Source: Burkholderiales bacterium (lineage in GTDB: Bacteria > Pseudomonadota > Gammaproteobacteria > Burkholderiales > Burkholderiaceae_C). Taken from it: a stretch of 64,000 nucleotides of DNA. The position numbers and the translations under genes were made by a program. This document shows, in pieces, positions 8,805 through 19,647 of the stretch. Under the pieces are notes generated by a model. The model was given only the letters and a program-made list of their open reading frames with translations. It had not been told where the DNA came from and made no database searches. The stretch is taken from the NCBI GenBank assembly GCA_016213325.1, contig JACRAY010000016.1, forward strand, positions 1 through 64,000. Reading direction: 5' to 3'. Every line of letters starts with the position of its first letter. The first letter of the stretch is position 1.

Positions 8805-9791
8805 ATGACCCTGTCCCGCAGAACCCTGTTGCGTTCCCTTGCCTCCACCGGCGCACTCGCCGCGGCCGGCGCCACCCCCAGCGCGTGGGCGCAGGAATTC
8901 CCGGCCCGGCCGATCAAGGTGGTGATCCCCTTCCCCGCCGGCAGCGTGGGCGACGTGATCATGCGCGCCATCCAGGTACGCACGGCGAACACACCCTACA
9001 ACTTCGTCGTCGACAACAAGCCGGGCGGCAACACGTTCATCGCCATGGGCATGGTAGCCAACGCGCCGCCGGACGGCTATACGCTCGCGGGCGGGACGAT
9101 CTCCACGGACGTCATCAACCCGATGATCTACAACAAGATCCCCTATGACACGACGGCTCTGGTGCCGCTGTCGCTACTGGGCTATTCGCCCTACGTCATC
9201 CTGACGCGCGCCGACTTCCAGGCGAACAACATGGCGCAGCTCATCGAGATGGCCAAGGCCAAGCCGGGCGAGCTGAACTTCGGGTCCGCGGGCCTGGGCG
9301 GCTCCACGCACCTGGTCACCGAGATGTGGATGCGGGACTCCGGCATCAAGCTCACCCACGTGCCCTTCAACGGCGCACAGCCGGTGCACCAGGCCCTGCT
9401 GCGCGGCGACGTGCAGGTCTATTCGGACGTGCTGACGAGCGCGCTGCCCCTGGTGCGCGCCGGCAAGTTCAAGCTGCTGGCCATCACCAGCGACAAGCGC
9501 CATTCCACGGCGCCCGACGTGCCGACCATGATCGAGTCCGGCTTCCGCGACTTTGTGCGGACCGCCTGGTACAGCGTCTCGGCGCCCCGCCGCACGCCGC
9601 AGGACGCGATCGACAAGATCGCCAAGGTGATCGAGAAGACCATGGCCGACCCGACCATGGTGGACGAGTTCGCCAAGCGCGGCATGGTGCTCTCCACGCC
9701 CGGGCCCAAGGCCCACGCCGAGCTGATCGCGCTCGAACGCGAGCGCTGGGGCAGCGTCATCAAGGCCCTCAACCTCAAGCTCGAATCCTGA
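8805..9791 (+). CDS. Bug/TctC-family periplasmic solute-binding protein
   Basis: 328 residues from ATG 8805, 31 bp after the ligase. Signal peptide of TAT type (SRRTLLRS followed by a hydrophobic Ala-rich stretch, cleavage near SAWAQ-EF). Bug/TctC signature: FPARPIKVVIPFPAGSVGD, VDNKPGGNTFIAMGM, ADGYTL-like PPDGYTLAGG, FGSAGLGGSTHL, VPDVPTMIESGF. Family members bind carboxylated compounds in the periplasm and usually pass them to a TctAB membrane complex; no tctA/tctB is present in the window. Within the catabolic operon it probably senses or captures the pathway substrate or a related acid. Confidence 0.9.
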   Translation: MTLSRRTLLRSLASTGALAAAGATPSAWAQEFPARPIKVVIPFPAGSVGDVIMRAIQVRTANTPYNFVVDNKPGGNTFIAMGMVANAPPDGYTLAGGTISTDVINPMIYNKIPYDTTALVPLSLLGYSPYVILTRADFQANNMAQLIEMAKAKPGELNFGSAGLGGSTHLVTEMWMRDSGIKLTHVPFNGAQPVHQALLRGDVQVYSDVLTSALPLVRAGKFKLLAITSDKRHSTAPDVPTMIESGFRDFVRTAWYSVSAPRRTPQDAIDKIAKVIEKTMADPTMVDEFAKRGMVLSTPGPKAHAELIALERERWGSVIKALNLKLES

Positions 9792-9804
9792 GCCCGCACC
9801 CGCG

Positions 9805-11475
9805 ATGAAGTGTTCCGAGGCGATCGCCGAGATCCTGAAGCGCGAAGGCGTCTCCACGCTCTTCTGCTACCCGACGACCCCGGTGATCGAGGCGGCCGCG
9901 CTGGCTGGCATCCGGCCCGTCGTGTGCCGGCAGGAGCGCGTGGGGGTGGACATGGCCAGCGGCTACGCACGCGTGCAGGACGGCCGGCCGCCCGCGGCCT
10001 TCGCCATGCAGTACGGCCCCGGCGTGGAGAACGCCTTCGCGGGCATCGCTACCGCGTGGTCGGATGCCACGCCCATCCTGTTCCTGCCGCTGGCGCATCC
10101 GCGCGCGCACTCGCAGGTGTTTCCGCTGTTCCGCTCGACGCGCACGCTGGAAAGCGTCGCGTCGTCGGTCGAAGAGATCGTGCTGCCGCAGCACACGCCT
10201 GCCGTGATGCGGCGCGCCTTCAGCCACCTGAAGAACGGGCGCGCCGGCCCGGCGGTGGTGGAGATCCCGCTGGACGTGCTGAACAAGGACATCGAGCAGG
10301 ACCCGCTGGAGTACGCGCCGGTGCATGCCGCTCGCAGCGAAGCCGCCTGGGACGACGTGGAGCGTGCGGCCGACCTCTTGCTGGCTGCGCGTTGCCCGGT
10401 GATCCAGGCCGGGCAAGGCGTGCTCTATGCGCGTGCCACCCCGGAGCTGGTGGAACTGGCCGAGCTGCTGCAAGCGCCGGTGTACACCAGCGTCGATGGC
10501 AAGAGCGCGTTTCCCGAGCGGCATCCGCTCGCCCTCGGCACCGCGGGCCTGGTCTTCACCGGCGAGGGCCGGCACTTCTTCCAGGCGGCGGACCTCGTCT
10601 TCGGCGTGGGCACCAGCCTGACCCACCATCCCATCGTGCAGCCGCCGCTGCCGGCCGGCCGCCGCATCATCCACCTGACCAACGAGCCGCGCGACCTGAA
10701 CAAGAGCTACTTCGCCGAGCTGGGCCTGCTGGGCGATGCCAAGCTGGTGCTGCGCCAGCTGGTGACGACCGTGGCCAGCCGCCTGAAGGGGCAGCCGCGG
10801 CGCAACGACGTCGCCGCGCAAATCGAGCGCCTGCGCACCGAATGGCTGGCCCATTGGCGCGACGCGCTGCACAGCGCAGAGGCGCCGATCTCGCCCTACC
10901 GCGTGATCCACGAGTTCTCGCGCACCATCGCCGCCGACGATGCCATCGTCACGCACGACTCGGGCAGCCCGCGCGACCAGATGCTGCCTTTCTACCGCGC
11001 CGGCGGGCCGCGCAGCTACCTGGGTTGGGGCAAGTCGCACCAGCTCGGCACCGGCCTGGGCCTGACCATCGGCGCCAAGCTCGCCGCGCCGGACAAGTTT
11101 TGCGTCAACTTCATGGGCGACGCCGCCTTCGGCATGACCGGCCTGGACTTCGAGACCGCGGTGCGCAACGAGATCCCGATCTGCACGGTGGTGCTGAACA
11201 ACGCCACCATGGCCATCGAGACCAAGACCATGGAGCGCTCGCACGCGCTCTACGGCACCCGCGCCATCGGCGGCAACTACGCGGCCATCGCGCGCGAACT
11301 GGGCGGCTGGAGCCTGCGCGTGGACGACCCGGCCATGGTGGCCGACGCGTTCCGCCAGGCGCGCCGCATGACGCAGGAAGGCCGGTCCTGCCTGCTCGAA
11401 TTCATCACCTCCGCCGAGACCGCCTTCTCGCACCGCTTCGGCGCCGCCGAACACGGCGCACCCGCGGCCGCATGA
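9805..11475 (+). CDS. ThDP-dependent decarboxylase/lyase (acetolactate synthase-like fold)
   Basis: 556 residues from ATG 9805. Three-domain ThDP enzyme: N-terminal PYR domain with the activating Glu44 (VVCRQERVGVDMASGYAR), central FAD/nucleotide-like domain, C-terminal PP domain with the Mg-ThDP motif GDAAFGMTGLD beginning at residue 438 and ending VVLNN. Families of this shape include acetolactate synthase, benzoylformate decarboxylase and 2-hydroxyacyl-CoA lyase/oxalyl-CoA decarboxylase. In a CoA-rich operon that also has CaiB/BaiF transferases, a 2-hydroxyacyl-CoA lyase role (alpha-oxidation) is attractive, but the specificity residues were not checked. Between tctC and atuA genes with short gaps. 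Confidence 0.8.
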   Translation: MKCSEAIAEILKREGVSTLFCYPTTPVIEAAALAGIRPVVCRQERVGVDMASGYARVQDGRPPAAFAMQYGPGVENAFAGIATAWSDATPILFLPLAHPRAHSQVFPLFRSTRTLESVASSVEEIVLPQHTPAVMRRAFSHLKNGRAGPAVVEIPLDVLNKDIEQDPLEYAPVHAARSEAAWDDVERAADLLLAARCPVIQAGQGVLYARATPELVELAELLQAPVYTSVDGKSAFPERHPLALGTAGLVFTGEGRHFFQAADLVFGVGTSLTHHPIVQPPLPAGRRIIHLTNEPRDLNKSYFAELGLLGDAKLVLRQLVTTVASRLKGQPRRNDVAAQIERLRTEWLAHWRDALHSAEAPISPYRVIHEFSRTIAADDAIVTHDSGSPRDQMLPFYRAGGPRSYLGWGKSHQLGTGLGLTIGAKLAAPDKFCVNFMGDAAFGMTGLDFETAVRNEIPICTVVLNNATMAIETKTMERSHALYGTRAIGGNYAAIARELGGWSLRVDDPAMVADAFRQARRMTQEGRSCLLEFITSAETAFSHRFGAAEHGAPAAA

Positions 11476-11497
11476 CCGACCCGAAAGCTTTGCACCC

Positions 11498-13321
11498 ATG
11501 ACCTCTTCCCGCACGATCAAGATCGGTGGCGCCTGCGGCTTCACCGGCGACTCGCCCCATGCCACGCCGCAGTTGCTGCAGGTGCCCGGCCTCGACTACC
11601 TGATCTACGACTACCTGGCCGAGATGAGCATGGGCATCTTCGCGCGCTCGCGCTCCAAGGGCGTCGGCCGCGAAGGCTGGTCCACCGACTTCGTCGAGCT
11701 GATGATGCGGCCCAACCTGGCCGAGATCGCCGCCAAGGGCGTGAAAGTCGTCGCCAATGCCGGTGGGGTGGACCCGGTGGGCTGCGCCAACTCCCTGCGC
11801 GCCGTGGTGGCCGAACTGGGCCTGCAACTGAAGGTGGCTGCCGTGCACGGCGACGACATCCTGGGCCGCATCGACGAGTTCCGCGCGCCCGAGATGTTCA
11901 GCGGCCGGCCCATGCCGCAGCGCATCACCGGCGCCAATGCCTACCTGGGCGCGGCACCCATTGCCCGCGCGCTGGCGCTGGGTGCGGACATCGTGGTGAC
12001 CGGGCGGGTGGCCGACAGCGCGCTGGTGCTGGGGCCCCTGGTGCATGAGTTCGGCTGGGCCTTCGACGACTTCCAGCGCATGGCGCAAGGCACCGTGGCC
12101 GGCCACCTGATCGAGTGCGGCGCGCAGGTCAGCGGCGGCACCTTCACCGACTGGTTCGAGGCCGGCGACTGGTCGCGCATCGGCTATCCGGTGGCCGAGG
12201 TGGACGCCGACGGCCGCATCGTCATCACCAAGCCGGCAGGCACCGGCGGCGTGGTGAGCGTGGGCACGGTGTCCGAGCAACTGCTGTACGAAGTGGACGA
12301 CCCGGCCAACTACCACGTGGCCGACGTGATCGTCGACTTCACCGGCGTGACGGTGCACCCGCTGGGTCCCGATCGCGTGGAAGTGCGCGGAGTGCAGGGG
12401 CGCAGGCCCACCGACACGTACAAGGTCTGCGCCACCTACCAGGGCGCTTACCGCTGCGTGGTGCTGGCGCCGGTGATCGGCATCGACGCGCCCGCCAAGG
12501 CCGAGCGGCAGGCGCGCGCCTTGCTCGACCGCAACGAGCGGGCCATCGTCGAAAAAGGCCATGCGCCGTTTGCGCTGCGCAGCGTCGAGCTGCTCGGCAC
12601 CGAAGCCTCGTACGGCGCGAATGCGCGGGCGCTGCCCACGCGCGAAGTGGTGGCCAAGATCGTGGTGGACCACACCGATCGCAAGGCGCTGGAGGTGTTC
12701 CGCAACGATGCGCTCTCGCCCATCACCTCCATGGCGCCGGGCTCCACCGGCTGGCACTTCGGCCGGCCCACCATCTACTCCGTGATGCACGTGTTCTCGC
12801 TGCTGGCGCCCAAGTCGGCCATCCCGGCGCTGGTGGAGCTCGACGGCCAGACAGAGACCATCACCGGCTGGATCGGCGGCGGCGCCGGCGAGCCCGAACG
12901 GGCGCGCATCACCGGGCCGGTGCCCGCGCCTGCGGCTGCCGGGCCCATGCGCCGGGTACGCCTGGTCGACCTGGCGCTCGCCCGCAGCGGCGACAAGGGC
13001 GACCGCTTCATGACGGCCGTCATCGCGCGCAGGCCCGCCTACCTGCCCTGGATCCGCGCGGCGCTCACGCCGGCTCGGCTGGCCACCCACATGAGCCATG
13101 TGTTCAACGGCATCGAGGGCACGGTCACGCTCTACGACGTGCCCGGCATTCACGCGGTGAACCTGCTGTTCGACGGCGCGCTGGCGGGCGGGCAACTCGC
13201 CTCGCCGCGGCTCGACGCTCTGGCCAAGGGCATGGGGCAGCAATTGCTGGACCTGGAGCTCGACGTGCCGCAAAGCCTGGACGTGGTCCCCTACGAACAG
13301 CGGGCAGCAGGGCGTCCATGA
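11498..13321 (+). CDS. AtuA-like protein (acyclic terpene utilisation family, DUF1446)
   Basis: 607 residues. Typical opening IKIGGACGFTGDSPHATPQL, then GLDYLIYDYLAEMSMGIF, VVANAGGVDPVGCA, ADIVVTGRVADSALVLGPL and FGWAFDD, all characteristic of the AtuA/DUF1446 N-terminal domain, plus a C-terminal AtuA-like domain (RVRLVDLALARSGDKGDR). In Pseudomonas, atuA belongs to the geraniol/citronellol cluster beside geranyl-CoA carboxylase; its exact reaction is unsettled. Here it is likewise directly followed by a biotin-dependent acyl-CoA carboxylase, overlapping it as ATGA (13318-13321). That pairing supports a shared role in handling a beta-methyl-branched acyl-CoA. Confidence 0.88.
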   Translation: MTSSRTIKIGGACGFTGDSPHATPQLLQVPGLDYLIYDYLAEMSMGIFARSRSKGVGREGWSTDFVELMMRPNLAEIAAKGVKVVANAGGVDPVGCANSLRAVVAELGLQLKVAAVHGDDILGRIDEFRAPEMFSGRPMPQRITGANAYLGAAPIARALALGADIVVTGRVADSALVLGPLVHEFGWAFDDFQRMAQGTVAGHLIECGAQVSGGTFTDWFEAGDWSRIGYPVAEVDADGRIVITKPAGTGGVVSVGTVSEQLLYEVDDPANYHVADVIVDFTGVTVHPLGPDRVEVRGVQGRRPTDTYKVCATYQGAYRCVVLAPVIGIDAPAKAERQARALLDRNERAIVEKGHAPFALRSVELLGTEASYGANARALPTREVVAKIVVDHTDRKALEVFRNDALSPITSMAPGSTGWHFGRPTIYSVMHVFSLLAPKSAIPALVELDGQTETITGWIGGGAGEPERARITGPVPAPAAAGPMRRVRLVDLALARSGDKGDRFMTAVIARRPAYLPWIRAALTPARLATHMSHVFNGIEGTVTLYDVPGIHAVNLLFDGALAGGQLASPRLDALAKGMGQQLLDLELDVPQSLDVVPYEQRAAGRP

Positions 13322-16300
13322 TTCGGATGAGCGACTCCGAACGGCGTGCCATGCAGTCGCCTTTTCGCAAGGTGCTGGTCGCCAACCGGGGCGAGGTCGC
13401 GGTGCGCATCGCCCGCGCCGCGGCCGAACTGGGCATCGCCAGCGTGGGGATTCATTCCACCGACGACGCCGGTTCGGTCCACTGGCGCCGCTGCGACGAG
13501 GCGGTGCCGCTGCCCGGTGCCGGCGCCGCGGCCTACCTCGACATGGAGGCGGTGATTGCAGCCGCCCTGGCGCGCGGCTGCGACGCAGTGCATCCGGGCT
13601 ACGGCTTCCTGAGCGAAAACGCCGCCTTCGCGCGCCGCTGCGCCGAGGCCGGGCTCGCCTTCATCGGGCCGCGGCCCGAGGTGCTGGACCTGCTGGGCGA
13701 CAAGGCTCAGGCACGGCGCCTTGCGGTCGACTGCGGCATTCCCGTGGCCCGAGGCATTTCGCGGGCCGTGACGCTGGAAGAAGCGGGCGAGTTCCTCGCC
13801 TCGCTCGACGGTGGCTCGATCATGCTCAAGGCACTGGCCGGCGGCGGCGGGCGCGGCATGCGCATCGTCGAGTCGGCCGCGATGCTGGCCGAGGCGTTTG
13901 CTTCGGCGCAGTCCGAGGCGTTGGCCGCATTCGGGCTGGGCGAGCTGTTCGTCGAGGAACTGATCGCGCCGGCACGCCACGTGGAAGTCCAGGTACTGGG
14001 CGACAGCACCGGCGATGTGGCTCACCTGCACGACCGCGAATGCACGCTGCAGCGCCGCCAGCAGAAGCTGGTGGAGTTCGCGCCCTCGCCCTTCCTCGAC
14101 GCCCCCGTGCGCGCGGCGCTGGCCGACGCGGCCTGCGTGCTCGCGCGCGCCGCGGGCGTGCACGCGCTGTGCACCATGGAATTCCTGGTCGGCCCCGATG
14201 GCCGCTTTGTCTTCATGGAGGCCAACCCGCGCTTGCAGGTGGAGCACACCGTGACCGAAGCGGTGACCGGCATCGACCTGGTGCAGGCCCAATTTCTCCT
14301 CGCAGCGGGCCGCTCGCTGGAAACCCTCGGCTTGCAGCAGCGCGACATCCCCGCGCCACGCGGGCTGGCCGTGCAGCTGCGCGTGAACATGGAACGCATC
14401 GACGCGCAGGGGCAGGCACTGCCCGCCGGCGGCACGCTGCGCGCCTTCGACGCGCCCGGCGGTGCGGGCGTTCGCATCGACACTTTCGCGCGCGCCGGCT
14501 GGACACCATCGACGCGCTTCGATTCACTGCTGGCCAAGCTGGTGGTGCATGTGCCCGGCACGCGGGTCGAAGACCTGCTGCTGCGCGCTGGCCGTGCGCT
14601 GGCGGAGTTCGAGGTCGAGGGCGTGCCCACCAACATCGCCTTCCTGCAGGCGCTGCTGGCCGATGCGGACGTGGCCGCCGGGCGGGTGGACACGCGCTTC
14701 GTCGAGCGCCATGGTGCGCGTCTCGCAGAAGCGGCGGCACGCCAGCCACGCCTGCACGGCGCCACGCGCGAGCTGGCCGCCGGGAGTGAAGATGACAATG
14801 GCCACGAGGCGGCGCCCGAAGGCGCGCAGGTCGTGGCCTCGCCCGTGGGCGGCGTGGTGGCGCGCTTCGCGGTGGCCGCGGGCGACCCGGTGCGCGCGGG
14901 CCAGACCATCGCAGTGGTCGAGGCCATGAAGATGGAACATGCCGTCGCAGCGCCTTGTGCCGGCACGGTGCTGTCATTGCACGCAGCGCTGGGCGCCCCG
15001 GTCACAGAAGGGCAGCCGCTGCTGTGGCTGGAACCCGGCGAAGCGGACGACGCATCGCACGCAGAGGCCGTATCGCAAGACGACCCCATCGCCACACAGC
15101 GCCTGCACGAGCTGCGCGAGCGCAAGGCCGCCCTGCTCGATGCGGCCCGGCCCGACGCCGTGGCGCGCCAGCGCGCGCGCGGGGTGCGCACCGCTCGGGA
15201 ACGCATCGCGCAACTTTGCGACGCCGGCACCTTCGTCGAGATGGGCGGCTTGCTGGCGCCCGAAGACGGCACGTCGGCACCGGCCGACGGCGTGGTGGTC
15301 GGCTCGGCCCGCATCGAGGGCCGCCCGGTGATGGTGGCGGCGCAGGACTTCACCGTCTTCGGCGGCAGTTCCGGATTGGCAGGGCGCAACAAGCTGGTGC
15401 GTGCTTTGCAGCGCGCGCGCATCAACGGCATGCCGGTGGTGATGCTGTTCGACGGCGGCGGCCACCGCATCCAGGACGGACAGAACTCGCGGCACTTCGC
15501 GTCGTCCACCACGATCTTCCAGGAGTTCTCTTACCTCTCGGGCTGGGTGCCGGTGGTCAGCGCCGTGCTGGGCGCCGGCTTTGCGGCCAACACCAACTAC
15601 TGCGCGCTGTCCGACTTCGTCGTGATGGTGCGCGGCAAAGCCGAGATGGGGCTCGCCGGCCCGGCGCTGGTGAAGGCCGGCACCGGCGAGACCATCTCCG
15701 GCCAGGCCCTGGGCGGCGCGGCCGAACAGGTGGACCGCAACGGCCTGGCCGACCTGGCCGTGGACAGCGAGGAAGAGGCGTTCGCCGCGCTGCGCCGGTT
15801 CCTGTCGTTCCTGCCGTCCAATGCGCGCGCCGCGCGCCCCGACGCGCAGGTGGTGCTGGAGCCGGCCGGCCACGAACTCGCGCAGCTGGTGCCTGCGAAC
15901 ACGCGTTTGTCTTACGACATGCGGCAGGTGGTGGCGCGCATCGCGGACGTCGACTCGGTCTTCGAGATCAAGCCCACGCACGGCGCCAACATGGTCACCG
16001 CCTTCGCGCGGCTCGACGGGCGGGCCGTCGGCTTCATCGGCAACCAGCCGCTGGTCATGGGCGGCATGATCGACAGCGCCGCGGCGGAAAAAGGGGCGCG
16101 TTTCATCGCCCAGTGCGACGCCTACGGGCTGCCGCTGGTGTACCTGGTGGACGTGCCGGGCATGTCCATCGGCTCGCGCGCGGAACGCACCACGCTGGGC
16201 CGGCGCAGTGCGAAGCTGCTGTACGAGCTGGGCCACGCCACGGTGCCGCGCGCCTCGGTCGTGCTGCGCAAGGGCTACGGCCTGGGCTACGTGGCCATGT

Positions 16301-16620
16301 GCGGCGGCCGCGGCTTCGAGCCCGACACCTGCCTGGCCTGGCCGACCGCCGAGATCTGCGCGATGTCCATCGAAGGCTCGGTGGACGTGGCCTACCGCAA
16401 GCAGTTCGCGGATGCACCGGACCCGGCGGCGAAGCGCCGCGAGATCATTGCCGGCATCCGCGAGCGCGTGAGCGCGGTGCAGGCCGCCGAAGGCTTCGGC
16501 ATCGACGACGTGATCGAGCCCGGTGAGACCCGCGCGCGGCTGATCGATGCGTTCGCGCAGGCGCCGGCCAGGCGCGAGCCGGGCATGCCGCCCAAGTTCC
16601 GTTCCATCCCGCCGATCTGA
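13318..16620 (+). CDS. Single-chain biotin-dependent acyl-CoA carboxylase (BC-BCCP-CT fusion)
   Basis: 1100 residues from ATG 13318, overlapping atuA; the frame is open far upstream but that part is antisense-like noise inside atuA. Domain order: biotin carboxylase ~17-465 ([20 protein letters not shown]-grasp [25 protein letters not shown]), linker, biotinyl domain ~505-575 with VEAMKMEH and biotin site Lys538, carboxyltransferase ~590-1100 ([36 protein letters not shown]). Most acyl-CoA carboxylases split these parts on two chains; this layout is that of the long-chain acyl-CoA carboxylase (LCC) type. It carboxylates an acyl- or enoyl-CoA with bicarbonate and ATP. Next to AtuA, a geranyl-CoA-like or other branched substrate is plausible. 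Confidence 0.92.
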   Translation: MIRMSDSERRAMQSPFRKVLVANRGEVAVRIARAAAELGIASVGIHSTDDAGSVHWRRCDEAVPLPGAGAAAYLDMEAVIAAALARGCDAVHPGYGFLSENAAFARRCAEAGLAFIGPRPEVLDLLGDKAQARRLAVDCGIPVARGISRAVTLEEAGEFLASLDGGSIMLKALAGGGGRGMRIVESAAMLAEAFASAQSEALAAFGLGELFVEELIAPARHVEVQVLGDSTGDVAHLHDRECTLQRRQQKLVEFAPSPFLDAPVRAALADAACVLARAAGVHALCTMEFLVGPDGRFVFMEANPRLQVEHTVTEAVTGIDLVQAQFLLAAGRSLETLGLQQRDIPAPRGLAVQLRVNMERIDAQGQALPAGGTLRAFDAPGGAGVRIDTFARAGWTPSTRFDSLLAKLVVHVPGTRVEDLLLRAGRALAEFEVEGVPTNIAFLQALLADADVAAGRVDTRFVERHGARLAEAAARQPRLHGATRELAAGSEDDNGHEAAPEGAQVVASPVGGVVARFAVAAGDPVRAGQTIAVVEAMKMEHAVAAPCAGTVLSLHAALGAPVTEGQPLLWLEPGEADDASHAEAVSQDDPIATQRLHELRERKAALLDAARPDAVARQRARGVRTARERIAQLCDAGTFVEMGGLLAPEDGTSAPADGVVVGSARIEGRPVMVAAQDFTVFGGSSGLAGRNKLVRALQRARINGMPVVMLFDGGGHRIQDGQNSRHFASSTTIFQEFSYLSGWVPVVSAVLGAGFAANTNYCALSDFVVMVRGKAEMGLAGPALVKAGTGETISGQALGGAAEQVDRNGLADLAVDSEEEAFAALRRFLSFLPSNARAARPDAQVVLEPAGHELAQLVPANTRLSYDMRQVVARIADVDSVFEIKPTHGANMVTAFARLDGRAVGFIGNQPLVMGGMIDSAAAEKGARFIAQCDAYGLPLVYLVDVPGMSIGSRAERTTLGRRSAKLLYELGHATVPRASVVLRKGYGLGYVAMCGGRGFEPDTCLAWPTAEICAMSIEGSVDVAYRKQFADAPDPAAKRREIIAGIRERVSAVQAAEGFGIDDVIEPGETRARLIDAFAQAPARREPGMPPKFRSIPPI

Positions 16621-17330
16621 TGCAGGCCATGACGAGCGACCTACCCCAAACCCGCGGCACGCTGGACCCTGCGGCCTTCGAGCGCCTGCTCGAAGCCCGG
16701 TCGAGCTGCCGCGGATTTCTCCCCACGCCCCTGCCGCGGCCGCTCATCGAGCGCATCCTGGCCACGGCGCAGCGCACGGCTTCGTGGAACAACACGCAAC
16801 CGTGGCAGGTGATCGTCACCGACGCGCCAGCCACCGAGATGCTGCGCCAGGCCTTGCAGTCGCAGCAGCCGGAGCAGGCGGGATTCGAGATCCCGCCCCC
16901 GGCGGAATACCGCGGCGTCTACCAGGAGCGCCGGCGCGCCTGCGGCATTGGCCTTTACACGGCAGTGGGCGTTGCCAAGGGCGACCGCGAGGCTTCGGCA
17001 CGCCAGGCCAACGAGAACTTCCGCATGTTCGGCGCACCGCACCTGGCGCTGCTCACCAGCGACACGGCATTGGGCACGTACGGTGTGCTCGACTGCGGCG
17101 GCTGGGTCAGCAACTTCCTGTTGGCGGCGGCCTCCCACGGCGTCGCCACGATCGCGCAGGCCGCGCTCGCGCAGCGCTCGGCCTTCCTGCGGCGCTGGTT
17201 CGGCATTCCCGAGGATCGCCTGATCGTCTGCGGCATCTCCTTCGGCCTTGCGGATCCCGAGCACCCCGCCAACCGGTTCCGCACGCCGCGCGCGCCGCTG
17301 GCCGACGTCGTGCGCTGGGTCGAGAAATGA
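16620..17330 (+). CDS. Nitroreductase-family flavoprotein
   Basis: 236 residues, ATG 16620 sharing one base with the carboxylase stop. Nitroreductase fold: RSSCRGF near the start (FMN phosphate contact R-S-x-R-x-F variant), [13 protein letters not shown], and [23 protein letters not shown] followed by [20 protein letters not shown], a pattern close to PnbA-type nitrobenzoate reductases. FMN-dependent NAD(P)H oxidoreductase; in this operon the electron acceptor could be an unsaturated or quinoid intermediate rather than a nitro compound. The next gene starts inside its stop (ATGA 17327-17330), so the two are translationally coupled. Confidence 0.85.
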   Translation: MQAMTSDLPQTRGTLDPAAFERLLEARSSCRGFLPTPLPRPLIERILATAQRTASWNNTQPWQVIVTDAPATEMLRQALQSQQPEQAGFEIPPPAEYRGVYQERRRACGIGLYTAVGVAKGDREASARQANENFRMFGAPHLALLTSDTALGTYGVLDCGGWVSNFLLAAASHGVATIAQAALAQRSAFLRRWFGIPEDRLIVCGISFGLADPEHPANRFRTPRAPLADVVRWVEK

Positions 17331-18445
17331 GCACGCCCATGACAGGACCCCTGCACGGAATCAAGATCGTCGAGTTCGCCGGCCTCGGGCCGGCGCCGTT
17401 CTGCGCCATGATGCTCGCCGACATGGGCGCCGAGGTGCTGCGCGTGGCGCGCCCCGGCAGCACGACGCGCAGCACTGACGTGAACTGCCGCAACCGCGCC
17501 ACCGTCAACATCAACCTGCGCGCGCCCGGTTCGGCCGAGGCGCTGCTGCCTGCGATCGCAGGTGCCGACGCGCTGATCGAGGGCTTTCGCCCCGGCGTGA
17601 TGGAGAGCCTGGGCCTGGGACCCGACACCTGCCTCGCGCTCAATCCGCGGCTGGTCTATGGCCGCATGACCGGCTGGGGCCAGGACGGTCCGCTGCACAA
17701 GGCCGCCGGGCACGACATCAACTACATCGCGATCAGCGGTGCCCTGCATGCGATCGGCAACGCCGGCGAAAAGCCCGTGCCGCCGATGAACCTGGTGGGC
17801 GACTACGGTGGCGGCGCCATGATGCTGGCCACGGGCATGTTGGCTGCGCTGCTGGAGGTTCGCAACTCCGGCCGCGGGCAGGTGGTGGATGCCGCCATGA
17901 CCGACGGTGCCGCGCTGCTGTGCGCCAGCATGTACGCCGCACACGGCGCGGGGCGCGTGAGCAACCTGCGCGGCGAGAACCTGGTGGACGGCGGCGCCCA
18001 TTTCTACGACACGTACGCCTGTGCCGACGGCAAGTACATCTCCATCGGCGCCATCGAGCCGCAGTTCTATGCGCTGCTGCGCGAGCGCTGCGGCATCGAC
18101 GACCCGCTGTTCGACGCGCAGATGGACGCCGCACGCTGGCCGCTGCTGAAGCTGCGCATGGCCGATGTCTTCCTCACCCGCACGCGCGACGAGTGGTGCC
18201 TGCTGCTGGAAGGCACCGATGCCTGCTTCGCGCCGGTGCTCGACTGGGACGAAGCGCCGGCCCATCCGCACAACCGCGCTCGCGGCACCTTCGTGGAAAT
18301 CGACGGCGTGGTGCAGCCCGCGCCTGCACCGCGTTTCTCGCTCACGCCCCAGGCGACACCGCAGCCTGCCCGCGCAGCGGGCCCCGAGGAACTGCTGCAG
18401 CGCTGGGGGCTGGTGCTGCCTGAGGCGGAGGCGGTGTCCCCATGA
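17327..18445 (+). CDS. CaiB/BaiF protein, alpha-methylacyl-CoA racemase type
   Basis: 372 residues from ATG 17327 (or MTGPLHG at 17339). Class III CoA-transferase fold, but with signatures of alpha-methylacyl-CoA racemases: [61 protein letters not shown] and [15 protein letters not shown], which carry the His and Asp used for proton transfer. Epimerises 2-methylacyl-CoA so that only the right isomer enters beta-oxidation. One of three close paralogues in the window (with 22053-23156 and 27568-28668), each in its own transcription unit. Coupled upstream to the nitroreductase and downstream to the next CoA transferase by 4-bp overlaps. Confidence 0.88.
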   Translation: MSTPMTGPLHGIKIVEFAGLGPAPFCAMMLADMGAEVLRVARPGSTTRSTDVNCRNRATVNINLRAPGSAEALLPAIAGADALIEGFRPGVMESLGLGPDTCLALNPRLVYGRMTGWGQDGPLHKAAGHDINYIAISGALHAIGNAGEKPVPPMNLVGDYGGGAMMLATGMLAALLEVRNSGRGQVVDAAMTDGAALLCASMYAAHGAGRVSNLRGENLVDGGAHFYDTYACADGKYISIGAIEPQFYALLRERCGIDDPLFDAQMDAARWPLLKLRMADVFLTRTRDEWCLLLEGTDACFAPVLDWDEAPAHPHNRARGTFVEIDGVVQPAPAPRFSLTPQATPQPARAAGPEELLQRWGLVLPEAEAVSP

Positions 18446-19647
18446 TCGCCCGCCAAACGCCGCTCCGCGACCTGCGCATCGCGGACTTCTCGCACTTCAT
18501 CGCCGGGCCGCTCGCCACCATGATCCTGGCGGACATGGGTGCGGAGGTGATCAAGGTCGAAAGCGCCGCCGGTGGCGACGGCTTCCGCAGCTACCCGCCT
18601 TCCATCGGCGGCGAGAGCGTGCCCTACCTCTGGGCCAACCGCAACAAGAAGAGCGTGTCGCTCGACCTGAAGACGCGCGAGGGCCGTGCCGTCGCGCTCG
18701 ACCTGGTAGCCAGGGCCGACGTGGTGGTGGAGAACTTTTCCACCGGCGTGATGCAGCGCCTGGGCCTGGACTACGAGACGCTCTCGCGCGACAACCCGCG
18801 CCTGATCTACGCCAGCGTCTCCACCTACGGCCGCAGCGGCCCCTATGCCGACCGCATCGGCTTCGACCCGGTCGTGCAGGCCGAAAGCGGTTTCATCTCG
18901 ATGACCGGCGACCCGGCGCAGCAACCGGGCTTTCGCGCGGGGCCATCCATCATGGACATCTCCACCGCGATGATGACCGCCAATGCGATCCAGGGCGCTT
19001 TCATCGCGCGCCAGCGCACCGGCCGCGGCCAGCTGGTGGAGACCACCATGATCGAGACGGCCATCAACATGCTGGGCAACTTCTCGCTGTCCTACCTGGC
19101 TACCGGCGTGAACCCCACCCGCTTCGGCAACACGCAGGCCACTGCCGCGCCGGTGGGCGCCTTCGAGACCGCCACCGGGCCGATCTACCTGGCGTGCGCG
19201 AACGACCGTACCTTCCAGCGCCTGGCGCGCGACGTGCTGCTCGACCCCTCGCTCGCCGACGACCCCGCCTATGCGACCAGTGGCGGCCGGCGCGACCACC
19301 AGCAGCGGCTGATCGCCGACATCGGCGCCCGGCTGAAGCTGCAGGACCGCGACACCTGGCTCGCGCGCATGCACGAAGCGGGCGTGCCCGGTGGTGCCAT
19401 CCGTACCGTGGCCGAGGCCATGGAAGCCCCGGAGATCCGCGAACTGGGACTGGTCAGCCGCATCCCCCATCCGACGCTGGGCACGATTCCCAACGTGGGA
19501 TTGGGCATGCACTTTTCCGATACGCCGCTGGCCGACCCGGTGGCTGCGCCTTTGCTGGGCGCGGACACCGACACGGTGCTGCGCGAGCTGCTGGGTTACG
19601 CACCGGAGCGCATCGCGAGCCTCCGCGCGCAGGGGGTGTTCGGCTAG
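18442..19647 (+). CDS. CaiB/BaiF class III CoA-transferase
   Basis: 401 residues from ATG 18442. Transferase-type sequence: [82 protein letters not shown] with the nucleophilic Asp in the [11 protein letters not shown] segment, and [17 protein letters not shown]. Moves CoA between acids, often from succinyl-CoA or another pathway thioester. Last gene of the plus-strand unit 7133-19647; its TAG overlaps the TAG of the convergent crotonase in the palindrome CTAG (19644-19647), with no terminator visible between them. Confidence 0.88.
   Translation: MIARQTPLRDLRIADFSHFIAGPLATMILADMGAEVIKVESAAGGDGFRSYPPSIGGESVPYLWANRNKKSVSLDLKTREGRAVALDLVARADVVVENFSTGVMQRLGLDYETLSRDNPRLIYASVSTYGRSGPYADRIGFDPVVQAESGFISMTGDPAQQPGFRAGPSIMDISTAMMTANAIQGAFIARQRTGRGQLVETTMIETAINMLGNFSLSYLATGVNPTRFGNTQATAAPVGAFETATGPIYLACANDRTFQRLARDVLLDPSLADDPAYATSGGRRDHQQRLIADIGARLKLQDRDTWLARMHEAGVPGGAIRTVAEAMEAPEIRELGLVSRIPHPTLGTIPNVGLGMHFSDTPLADPVAAPLLGADTDTVLRELLGYAPERIASLRAQGVFG

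Noticed and set aside
9775-11565. Long open frame on the minus strand opposite the ThDP enzyme gene
   Set aside because: Low-complexity His/Gln/Arg-rich product typical of the antisense of high-GC genes; the plus strand has a clear enzyme.
12115-13317. Upstream extension of the carboxylase reading frame
   Set aside because: Arg/Gly-rich noise lying wholly inside atuA in another frame; ATG 13318 gives the normal N-terminus.
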